Source: Nonomuraea roseoviolacea subsp. carminata
GTDB taxonomy: Bacteria > Actinomycetota > Actinomycetes > Streptosporangiales > Streptosporangiaceae
Direction of reading: 5' to 3'
NCBI RefSeq assembly: GCF_024172185.1
Contig: NZ_JAMZEC010000001.1
Coordinates: forward strand, 4,918,001-4,982,000
DNA: 64,000 nucleotides
Shown here: positions 8,079-15,349 of the stretch, in pieces
How the letters are laid out: each line of letters starts with the position of its first letter
How positions within the stretch are numbered: the first letter of the stretch is position 1
Made by a program: the position numbers and the translations under genes
Notes under the pieces: model-generated
The model's database searches: none
The model's input: the letters and a program-made list of their open reading frames with translations, nothing else
Told to the model about the DNA's origin: nothing

Positions 8079-9359
8079 ATGACGGAGTCTCCCATTCCCC
8101 CGCGTCAGTGGCCCGTTGGCTTCAAGGATCGACTCACCGCCCCCCTCCCCGCCTACCGTGAGCTGTTGAGCGTCACCTGGAACGGCGGCGTCCGCCCCTG
8201 CCTCGGCGACGCCGACCTCATCCCCGTGCGCCGCCAGGGCGGCCTGCCCCGCCCGGACACCGGCCGCACCATGGTGACGTGGGTGGGCCACTCCACCTTC
8301 GTCGTGCAGATCGGGGGGCTGACGATCCTCACGGACCCGGTCTGGTCACGCAAGATCCCCGGGGTGCGGGGCCGCCTGACTCCGCCCGGGGTGACCTGGA
8401 GCGACCTGCCGAAGATCGACGCCGTCGTCATCAGCCACAACCACTACGACCACCTGGACGCCCCCACGGTCCGGCGGCTGCCGCGCGACACGCCGATGTT
8501 CGTGCCGGCCCGGTTGAAGCCCTGGTTCGACCGGCGCGGGTTCACGGACGTGACCGAGCTGGACTGGTGGGAGTCCGCGACAGTCGGCGGGGTCACGCTC
8601 GACTTCGTCCCCGCCCACCACTGGAGCCGGCGCGGCGTCTTCGACACCTGCCGGACGCTGTGGGGAGGGTGGGTGATCGGCCGCTCCGTCTACTTCGCGG
8701 GCGACACGGGGTACGGCGAGCGGCTGGCGCAGATCGGCGAACGCTACCCGGGGCTGGATCTGGCGCTCATGCCGGTGGGCGGGTACGACCCGCACTGGTT
8801 CGCCAAGGCGGCTCACGTCAACCCGGCGGAGGCGGTGCGCGGCTGCCTGGACGTGGGGGCCCGCCGGATGGCCACCATGCACTGGGGGACGTTCGTGCTG
8901 TCGAGTGAGCCGCTGATGGCACCGGTGGAGCAGGCCCGCGCGGAGTGGGTGGCGCACGGCCTGGCCCGCGAGGACCTGTGGGATCTGGCGGTGGGCGAGT
9001 CCCGCGCCTTCACCCCGTCGCCCACCCCCGCGGACAACCCTGCGGTCACTCTGGCGGACGCTCCGGGTCGCGAGCCGGCGGAGGAGCAGACGCTTGTTCC
9101 GGTCCCCGCCTCGCGTCGTGAACCGGTGAGGGAGGCCGGGCGGCGGCGCGACCGGGAGGCGGCGCGCCGGACGGCCCGCGAGGGCGCCACGGCCCGCGCC
9201 TCAGCGGCCCACCGGGAGGCGCGCGAAGCAGCCATGTCCCGCGCCTCGACGGCTCACCGGGACGCGCGCGAGGAGGCCGCGACGGGCGCGTCGGCGGGAG
9301 GTGGGGTCGCGCGTGAGGAGGCCACGGCCAGTGCCCCGGCAGCTCACCAAGGGGCGTGA
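8079..9359 (+). CDS. MBL-fold metal-dependent hydrolase with repetitive C-terminal tail
   Basis: A 426-residue protein. Residues about 60-310 are a metallo-beta-lactamase fold of the UlaG/NAPE-PLD-like group: VGHSTFVVQIGG, then SHNHYDHLD (metal-binding HxHxDH), PAHHWSRR, FAGDTGYG with the bridging Asp, and MHWGTFVLS with the last His. After residue about 355 the sequence becomes Arg/Ala/Glu-rich and is built from a 15-residue repeat (consensus REEATxxASAxxxxA). The reading frame ends at 9359 where a 2-base loss breaks the repeat, so the tail is truncated relative to its ancestor. Family members hydrolyse phosphodiesters or lactones; the substrate here is unknown. Confidence 0.88.
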   Translation: MTESPIPPRQWPVGFKDRLTAPLPAYRELLSVTWNGGVRPCLGDADLIPVRRQGGLPRPDTGRTMVTWVGHSTFVVQIGGLTILTDPVWSRKIPGVRGRLTPPGVTWSDLPKIDAVVISHNHYDHLDAPTVRRLPRDTPMFVPARLKPWFDRRGFTDVTELDWWESATVGGVTLDFVPAHHWSRRGVFDTCRTLWGGWVIGRSVYFAGDTGYGERLAQIGERYPGLDLALMPVGGYDPHWFAKAAHVNPAEAVRGCLDVGARRMATMHWGTFVLSSEPLMAPVEQARAEWVAHGLAREDLWDLAVGESRAFTPSPTPADNPAVTLADAPGREPAEEQTLVPVPASRREPVREAGRRRDREAARRTAREGATARASAAHREAREAAMSRASTAHRDAREEAATGASAGGGVAREEATASAPAAHQGA

Positions 9360-9575
9360 GGAGGCCACGGCTGGTGTCTCGGCGGGTCACCTGGAGGGCC
9401 GCGAGGAGGCCGCGACGGGCGCCTCGGCAGGTCGCGGGGGCGCGCGTGAGGAGGCCGCGGCCGATGCCACCGCGGCTCAGCGGGGCGCGTGAGGAGCGTG
9501 ACTGGTGCCTCGGCGGGTCGTCGGGGCGTGCGCGCGGAGGCCACGGCCGTGCCTCCGCGGGCCGCCGGATGGACA
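9177..9575 (+). repeat. 45-bp tandem repeat, about nine units
   Basis: Units begin at 9177, 9222, 9267, 9312, 9355, 9400, 9445, 9488 and 9531. Most are exactly 45 bases (15 codons), beginning CGNGAGGAGGCC. Units 4 and 7 are 43 bases because a CG is missing at the junction; unit 8 is also 43. The first 2-base loss creates the stop of the MBL gene at 9357-9359. The stretch 9360-9745 holds only these decayed units, then ordinary sequence and the operator of the next gene. Confidence 0.9.
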
Positions 9576-9709
9576 TGATCGTCGCGGATGTGGCAGGCTG
9601 ACGCCGACACATCAACACAAGCTTGTCAGCGCCTGGTAGGTCGGTGGAGCGCGCTGGCGTGCTCGCTTGGCAGCGGCACGACCAGTCACGCCTCCACGCG
9701 GGATCGCGG

Positions 9710-9735
9710 TCGTGTACGCGCCGAGCCGTACACGA
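9710..9735. promoter_or_regulatory. perfect 9-bp inverted repeat operator
   Basis: TCGTGTACG at 9710-9718 and CGTACACGA at 9727-9735 form a perfect inverted repeat with an 8-base spacer, ending 10 bases before the start codon of the ATC-hydrolase gene. The size fits a dimeric repressor such as a TetR-type protein. No regulator gene is adjacent. Confidence 0.6.
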
Positions 9736-9745
9736 AAGGGCAACC

Positions 9746-10426
9746 ATGTCCACCGACCAGTTCGGACTCGCCGGCGGCGACTACGTCCCCGATCCCGATC
9801 GCGACACGACGCTGCTCCTCGACGCGTTCTACGACCATCTCACCGCGGCCCTGCGGGAGCACGCGCTTCCCGGCGATCTCGTGACCGCCATGCGGGCACG
9901 ACAGCGCGAGCTGGAGGCGGCCGGTCGATCGCTGATCGTCGACGAGCCCGCCCGTCACAACCTGCGCATGACCCTGGCCCTGGTGGCCGCCTACACCGTG
10001 CTCAAGCCCCGGCTGGGCCGGGAGACGGCCCTCGCCGTCGTGCGCGCCGCGTTCATCGAACCGCTCGGCGACTCCATGAAGGACGGCACCCGCGCGATGC
10101 TCGACAACGCCCCCGACGCCTTCCGGGCCATGGTGGAGCTGAGCAGATCGCGCGAGGAGTTCGCGTTCGGGAAGGGCTTCGTCTTCCACCGGCCCGTCGA
10201 CGACGACGAGCGATATCACGTCGACGTGCACCGGTGCTTCTACCACGACGTGCTGGTCGCCCACGCGGCGCCGGAACTGACCCCGGTCATGTGCGCGTTC
10301 GACGCGAACTGGATCGAGGCCATCGAGCCCGACCGGCACGGCTTCCGGTTCGATCGCCGCACCACCATCGGGACGGGCGGCACCCACTGCCCGTTCCACT
10401 TCAGCCGGAACGAAGCAGCGGGCTGA
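9746..10426 (+). CDS. L-2-amino-thiazoline-4-carboxylate hydrolase family protein
   Basis: A 226-residue soluble protein resembling the ATC hydrolase family, whose founding member opens a thiazoline ring to give N-carbamoyl-cysteine. Support comes from the C-terminal half: FHRPVDDDERYHVDVHRC, then an FYHDVL segment, a C-x-FD stretch (MCAFDANW) and the closing GTHCPFHF. These are the conserved Cys/His/Asp positions of that family. The ATG at 9746 is preceded by GAAAGGG at good Shine-Dalgarno spacing and by a perfect inverted repeat, so expression is likely repressor-controlled. The true substrate need not be ATC; the family is widespread and mostly uncharacterised. Confidence 0.72.
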   Translation: MSTDQFGLAGGDYVPDPDRDTTLLLDAFYDHLTAALREHALPGDLVTAMRARQRELEAAGRSLIVDEPARHNLRMTLALVAAYTVLKPRLGRETALAVVRAAFIEPLGDSMKDGTRAMLDNAPDAFRAMVELSRSREEFAFGKGFVFHRPVDDDERYHVDVHRCFYHDVLVAHAAPELTPVMCAFDANWIEAIEPDRHGFRFDRRTTIGTGGTHCPFHFSRNEAAG

Positions 10427-10441
10427 TGCCCTGACCGGGGG

Positions 10442-11329
10442 TCACGCTCTTCGGGGGGCTTCTCCGCGGTCGCGGAGGGGCCCCCACGCGCCCCCGGCGG
10501 AGGCGGGACGCCGCCTGGTCAGGTACGGCCACAGGAGGGCCGCCATGGCCACCGTGGAGACGGTGCCCGCCGACAGGACCGAGGCCGTCGCCGGGGCCGC
10601 CGCCGTGACGCCCGCCAGCGACAGGCCGCACACCACCCCGGCCACCACCGCGTACGCCCCCAGCGCCAGCCGGACCAGGCGCAGCCGCTGCCGCTCCTCG
10701 GGCAGCGTGCGGCCCGCGAGCAGGGCCAGCGCGGGCAGCAGCAGGACGCCGTGCATGAGCACCGCGTGGGCGGGCTTGATCGCCGCGGCCACGGTGTAGG
10801 CCGTGTCCTGGTGGCCGGTGCGGGCCTGGGTCACGCCTTGGGCGATCATGAGGGCGCCGAACGCCATGGAGGCCAGCAGCGTGCCGAACCCGGCTCGTAC
10901 GGCCAGCAGCACGCTGGGCGCCACCTCGGGACGCGGCCGCCACACCGCGACCGTCGCGCAGACCGTCACCACGACCAGCACCATGCCGCCCGCCGCCAGC
11001 GTCGCGCTCACCAGCGAGTCGAAGCCGGTCGCGAAGTTGAAGTGCGACGGCACCCCGCGCCACGCCTGCATCGTGATCAGCGTCAGCTCGACGGCGGACG
11101 CGGCCGTGAACACGCCGACCAGCGCGGCGCGCGGCCGTGGGCGCAGCCCGGCCAGCCCGGTCACCCAGGCCAGCGTCGCCACGCTCAGCCCGAACGACAC
11201 CCCGAACGTGAACGGCTTGCGCCACGACACCGGACCGTCCCAGGGGCCGCCGTCGACGAGGAGCAGGCCGAGATGGGCGAGCCCCGCCAGGACCATCACC
11301 GCGGCGATCGTGTACCAGAGCCGGTTCAT
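10442..11329 (-). CDS. polytopic membrane protein, unknown function
   Basis: A 295-residue protein with seven or eight hydrophobic helices (about residues 5-24, 40-60, 68-88, 103-130, 147-166, 180-205, 218-240 and 250-270). A conserved-looking loop near helix 2 reads SWRKPFTFGVSFG, and HFNFATGFD follows helix 3. The start at 11329 is used because the more upstream ATG at 11368 adds a Pro/Arg stretch before the first helix. The 3' end converges with the ATC-hydrolase gene at 15 bases. I do not recognise a transport or enzyme family. Confidence 0.65.
   Translation of the reverse strand: MNRLWYTIAAVMVLAGLAHLGLLLVDGGPWDGPVSWRKPFTFGVSFGLSVATLAWVTGLAGLRPRPRAALVGVFTAASAVELTLITMQAWRGVPSHFNFATGFDSLVSATLAAGGMVLVVVTVCATVAVWRPRPEVAPSVLLAVRAGFGTLLASMAFGALMIAQGVTQARTGHQDTAYTVAAAIKPAHAVLMHGVLLLPALALLAGRTLPEERQRLRLVRLALGAYAVVAGVVCGLSLAGVTAAAPATASVLSAGTVSTVAMAALLWPYLTRRRPASAGGAWGPLRDRGEAPRRA
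10454..10485. terminator. hairpin at convergent gene ends
   Basis: GGGGGC-TT-CTCCGCG, then GT, then CGCGGAG-GG-GCCCCC forms a long stem with one 2x2 internal mismatch. It overlaps the last codons of the minus-strand membrane gene just past the ATC-hydrolase stop. Confidence 0.5.
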
Positions 11330-11429
11330 GGGTCCATGGTGCGGAAGGCGGGGGCTCGGGCGCGTCAACCCGAGGGTTGGTCCTGCGATACGACCAGGGT
11401 CGTACGCCCCCCGCCGTACCCCACGAGCC

Positions 11430-13964
11430 TCACGGCCGGAGGCGGAGCGTGTGGGCCGCCGCCTGCCGTACCGACTGCGGTTTCGAGAGCATCGGCGTCA
11501 GCTCGCCCCTCGCCCACGTCTCCGCCTGGTCCCAGTAGTTGGCGTGGAAGGCGTGCCCCGACGCCCCCGTCAGGTTGATCCACTGGGACTTGTCCAGGTC
11601 CGCCAGGTCCACCACCATCCGCATCGACGGCACCGAGGTGACCTCGTAGCCCTTGGCGACGTTCCAGCCGGTGGCGTCCACCGCGTCCTTGCCGCCCGCC
11701 ACGCTCAGCGGCCCGCGGTTGAACAGCGCCTCCACCGGCGCGATCCCCGACGTGCCGAGCGAGGCGTTGGTGAGCGTGAGCCGGTGCAGGTCGCCCCAGC
11801 GCCAGGCGCGGACGTCGGAGCCGAGCGCCTCGGACACCTCCTGGTAGGCGTCGGCCATCGCCTGCCGCAGGATGTCGTCGCGGGTCTCGCGGAAGCCCTT
11901 GGTGGTGGTGTCGTCCCAGAACGGGTCGTCGGGCGAGTCGAGCAGCCGCCGCACCACCACGTACCACCGGTCGCCGCCGCTCGGGCGGGCCCCCTCGGGC
12001 AGGTCGTCGTCGAAGGCGTCGCTCAGCAGGTGGCGCCAGACGGCGTTGAAGTAGGCGGCGGGCGCGGAGTCGGCGCCCTGCGAGCCGTCCCAGCCCTTCA
12101 GCAGGTCCCGCGCCTGTACGGCGGGGCCCGCCATCCGCACGTCCATGAGCGCCGGGACCAGCGTGTCGGCCAGGCCGTTGCGGGTGTCGCGCTGGATGGC
12201 GGCCATGGTGGAGGCGTCCACGTCGCCCTTGGCGATCGCCTGCTCCAGCCGGTCGGTGATGCGCTGCGAGCGGTACCCGTACGACCAGTCCTTGGTCAGC
12301 AGCGGCTGGTAGCGCCGCGGGTCGATGACGGCGTTGTTGGCCGTGACGATCCAGCCCTCGGGCGGGTTCTCGACCGACGGGAGCCGGTCGTAGGGGATGG
12401 GCGCGGTCTTCCAGTCGTACTCGCCCGTCCAGCCGGGCACCGGCCAGGTGCCGTCGCCCTTCTCGCGCACCGGGATCCGGCCGGGCGCCTGGTAGCCGAT
12501 GTTGCCGGCGGTGTCGGCGTACACGAGGTTCTGCGCGGGCACCTCGAACAGCGCCGCCGCGGCGCGGAACTCGTGCCAGTCGCCCGCCTCGTTCAACGCG
12601 AAGATCGCGTCGGCGGTGCGGCCGGGCATGAGCGCGGTCCACTGGAGCGCCACCGCGTTCGCGCCGCCGGACGGCTTCACGTCGCCCATGACGTCGTTGA
12701 TGAGCGGCCCGTGCCGGGTGGAGCGCACCTCGATGGTGACGGTGTCGCCGCCCGCGACCTTGATCTTCTCCTGGCGCTTCTCCAGCTTGACCCGCTCGCC
12801 CCGGTACAGGTAGGTGTCGCCCGAGACCTGCTCCAGGAACAGGTCGGCCACGTCCGGCCCGAGGTTGGTGAACCCCCACGCGATCTTGTCGGTGTGGCCG
12901 ATGACGACGCCGGGCACGCCCGAGAACGTGAACCCCGTCACGTCGTAGGAGCACCGCTCCGACAGCTCGCGGCAGTGCAGCCCCGCCTGGTACCAGACCG
13001 ACGGCATCGCGGCGGACAGGTGCGGGTCGTTGGCCAGCAGGGGCTTGCCGCTGCGGGTGTGCTCGCCGGAGACGACCCACGAGTTGGAGCCGATGCCGTC
13101 GCGGTCGGCGCCGCTCATCGTGCCGGGCACGGCTTCCAGCGTGCGCGCGGCCTGCGCGAGCGCGGCCGCGGCCGGTCCGCGCGGGCGTGTGCCCTGGCCG
13201 CGCCGCGGCGAGGCGGTCTGGTCGAACTGATCCTGCCGGATCGCGCCGCGCGTCACGATCGGCGCGTGCTCGTCGAACGGGTATCCGGGGTAGAGCTGCT
13301 CGACCCGCTCGCGCGGCAGCCTGGTGAGGGCGAGCGCGCGGTCGATCTCGTCCTCCATGTTCGAGCGCAGGTCCCAGGCCATGGCCTTGAGCCAGGCGAC
13401 GGAGTCGAGCGCCGTCCACGGCTCCGGCTTGGCGTCGACACCGGTCAGCTTGAGCACGGAGTACTCGAGACTGCGGTCGGAGGCGTTGGGGTTGGCCTTG
13501 AGCCAGGTGTTGACGCCCTTGGCGTACGCGTCGAGGTAGCGCCGGGTGCGCTCGGACAGCTCGGACAGCTCCTGCTCGGCCACCCGGCGCCAGCCCATGG
13601 TGCGGATCGCCTTGTCGCTGTCGAGCGTGGCCTCGCCGAACAGCTCCGACAGCCGCCCGGCGGTCACGTGCCGCCGGAAGTCCATCTCCCAGAAGCGGTC
13701 CTGCGCGTGGACGAAACCCTGCGCCATGAACAGGTCTTCGGAGGTGTCCGCATAGATCTGCGGAATTCCGTATTTATCGCGATAAATCTCTACGTTGCCG
13801 GTTAAGCCGGGCAGCCGCAGCGATCCGTCCACCTGAGGGAACGACGTGCGGACGGTGTGGACGACGACGCCCGTCAGCACCAGCGCGAGGGCGAGGAGAA
13901 CGGTCAGCGCCCGCGCCAGCCAGCGCAACGGCCACGGCAGCCAGGCGTAGGGCCTCAACCTCAC
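11430..13964 (-). CDS. penicillin acylase family amidase (Ntn hydrolase)
   Basis: An 844-residue protein of the penicillin G acylase/acylhomoserine lactone acylase superfamily. A membrane anchor or signal sequence spans about residues 16-38. The alpha part opens with GNVEIYRDKYGIPQI and AQGFVHAQDRFWEMD, both family hallmarks. The autoprocessing site is IGSNSW with Ser293, which becomes the N-terminal nucleophile of the beta chain; NDPHL follows at the usual distance. Length fits the precursor. It would act outside the membrane on amide-linked acyl groups. The GTG start has GGAGG six bases upstream. It could be a quorum-quenching, beta-lactam or lipopeptide acylase. Confidence 0.93.
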   Translation of the reverse strand: MRLRPYAWLPWPLRWLARALTVLLALALVLTGVVVHTVRTSFPQVDGSLRLPGLTGNVEIYRDKYGIPQIYADTSEDLFMAQGFVHAQDRFWEMDFRRHVTAGRLSELFGEATLDSDKAIRTMGWRRVAEQELSELSERTRRYLDAYAKGVNTWLKANPNASDRSLEYSVLKLTGVDAKPEPWTALDSVAWLKAMAWDLRSNMEDEIDRALALTRLPRERVEQLYPGYPFDEHAPIVTRGAIRQDQFDQTASPRRGQGTRPRGPAAAALAQAARTLEAVPGTMSGADRDGIGSNSWVVSGEHTRSGKPLLANDPHLSAAMPSVWYQAGLHCRELSERCSYDVTGFTFSGVPGVVIGHTDKIAWGFTNLGPDVADLFLEQVSGDTYLYRGERVKLEKRQEKIKVAGGDTVTIEVRSTRHGPLINDVMGDVKPSGGANAVALQWTALMPGRTADAIFALNEAGDWHEFRAAAALFEVPAQNLVYADTAGNIGYQAPGRIPVREKGDGTWPVPGWTGEYDWKTAPIPYDRLPSVENPPEGWIVTANNAVIDPRRYQPLLTKDWSYGYRSQRITDRLEQAIAKGDVDASTMAAIQRDTRNGLADTLVPALMDVRMAGPAVQARDLLKGWDGSQGADSAPAAYFNAVWRHLLSDAFDDDLPEGARPSGGDRWYVVVRRLLDSPDDPFWDDTTTKGFRETRDDILRQAMADAYQEVSEALGSDVRAWRWGDLHRLTLTNASLGTSGIAPVEALFNRGPLSVAGGKDAVDATGWNVAKGYEVTSVPSMRMVVDLADLDKSQWINLTGASGHAFHANYWDQAETWARGELTPMLSKPQSVRQAAAHTLRLRP

Positions 13965-14130
13965 GAAAACCTCCGATCCTCCGCGTCCTCCCGCGCCGGA
14001 CCCTTAGTCTGACAGGCCCTGATCACTCCTCTCGCCCGCTCGCGGCGGGGGTCGGGAGGAGCTGGAAGCCCGACGTCACCGGGCATTCTTTCATGATCAC
14101 GTTCTGTGGGGGACGGGCGCGGGAGAGGGC

Positions 14131-15282
14131 TCAGGGCGTCCGGCCGATGTCGGCGGACAGGTCGAGCCCCAGCACCTGGTCCACGTGCAGGAACGCCTCG
14201 AACCGCGCGCCCGGCGACACCGACGCGTCCTCCTCCAGCTCCCGCAGCACCCGCAGCGCGCCCGGAGTGTCGAGGTCGTCCTCGAACGCGGCCTCGACGC
14301 GCTTGACGTACTCGGCGGCCATGGGCGCGCTGGGCGACTCCGACCATCGCGCCACCCGCGCCCGCCAGTGACGCACGGCCCGGTCGGCGGCGCGCAGGGC
14401 GTCCCAGGTGAGGGCGACCGGCCGCCGGTGATGGTGCTCCAGGAACGCCATGCGCACGGCCAGGGGATCCAGCCCGGCCGCCACGACGTCGGCCAGCGAC
14501 GTCCCGCCGTCCACCCCCGCCGCCGAGCCGCCGCCCCCCGAACCGCCGCCCGCCGAGCCGCCGTCCACGGAACCGCCGTCCACCGAACCGCCGTCGAACG
14601 ACACCTCAGCCGTGCGCACCCAGTGCCGCACGACCTCGTGACCGGCCGCCGCGTCGCTCTGCGCGCGCTCGCGGTCGTCGTACGCGCCCCCGCCAACGTG
14701 GACGTCCACCCGCCCGCCGAGCAGCCCCAGCGCCACGCCCGAGCACGCCACGTGCGGTCCCGGCACGCCCCGCCCCCAGGGGGACTCCCAGGACGGCTCC
14801 GCGCCGGCCGGCCGCCACAGCACCCAGTCGCCGGGGGAGCGCCGCCCCACGGCCTCCTCACCGCCCGCCGTCGCGTCCACGGAGAGGCCGGGGTACGTCC
14901 CGGCGTCGAAGAGGACCGGCCCGCCCGGCACCGCGTACGCGTGGCCCCTCTCCAGGAGCGCATCGACGAGCCGCACCGCGAGGAGGACGGTCTCGTCGGG
15001 GAGCGGCGCCTGCTCGGCCGGCCGGACGTTGAGGTCGGCGGCGTCCCGCTCCCCGGTCTCCGGCGAGGAGCCGCCGGGCGCGAGGCCGCGCGGGCGGCAG
15101 GCCAGCACCCGGACGCGCCCGCGTTCGAGCACCCGCCTGATCAGGTCCGCCACCAGGAGCGGCCGCAGCTCACCGAGCCGGGGCCGCCCGTCCACGGAGG
15201 GCACGCACGCGTACATACGCAGCGCCCGCCCCGCCCCGATCTCCCTGATGGTCCCGGTCCGGCTGTCGTGGATCCGCAGCAT
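14131..15282 (-). CDS. cysteinyl-tRNA synthetase-like protein lacking HIGH and KMSKS
   Basis: A 383-residue protein plainly homologous to class I cysteinyl-tRNA synthetases and MshC: RMYACVPSVDG at the start, LLERGHAYAVPGG, DWVLWRPAGAEPSWESPWG, then PHVACSG. The HIGH motif is replaced by RLGE (about residues 35-38). The zinc-site His/Glu region is AYDDRERAQ instead of the usual FPHHENEIAQ. The KMSKS loop is replaced by a Gly/Ser-rich run built on GGSVD (about 230-262). Two zinc-type Cys remain. ATP-dependent aminoacylation is therefore unlikely; a binding or regulatory role is more plausible. It is a paralogue, not the housekeeping enzyme. Confidence 0.8.
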   Translation of the reverse strand: MLRIHDSRTGTIREIGAGRALRMYACVPSVDGRPRLGELRPLLVADLIRRVLERGRVRVLACRPRGLAPGGSSPETGERDAADLNVRPAEQAPLPDETVLLAVRLVDALLERGHAYAVPGGPVLFDAGTYPGLSVDATAGGEEAVGRRSPGDWVLWRPAGAEPSWESPWGRGVPGPHVACSGVALGLLGGRVDVHVGGGAYDDRERAQSDAAAGHEVVRHWVRTAEVSFDGGSVDGGSVDGGSAGGGSGGGGSAAGVDGGTSLADVVAAGLDPLAVRMAFLEHHHRRPVALTWDALRAADRAVRHWRARVARWSESPSAPMAAEYVKRVEAAFEDDLDTPGALRVLRELEEDASVSPGARFEAFLHVDQVLGLDLSADIGRTP

Positions 15283-15289
15283 GGCTCCG

Positions 15290-15295
15290 AGCCTA
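15290..15295 (-). promoter_or_regulatory. -10 element for CysRS-like gene
   Basis: TAGGCT on the minus strand, 7 bases before the ATG at 15282. Confidence 0.5.
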
Positions 15296-15349
15296 ACCGC
15301 GCCCGCCGGGATCGGTCCCGCTCCGCGGACCGCTCGCGAGAAACGCCGG

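Noticed and set aside
10803..13805. 1000-residue plus-strand frame opposite the penicillin acylase
   Set aside because: Low-complexity shadow of a gene with an intact Ntn-hydrolase site on the other strand.
14131..15282. Assigning this gene as mshC
   Set aside because: MshC keeps HIGH and KMSKS-like motifs; both are gone here.
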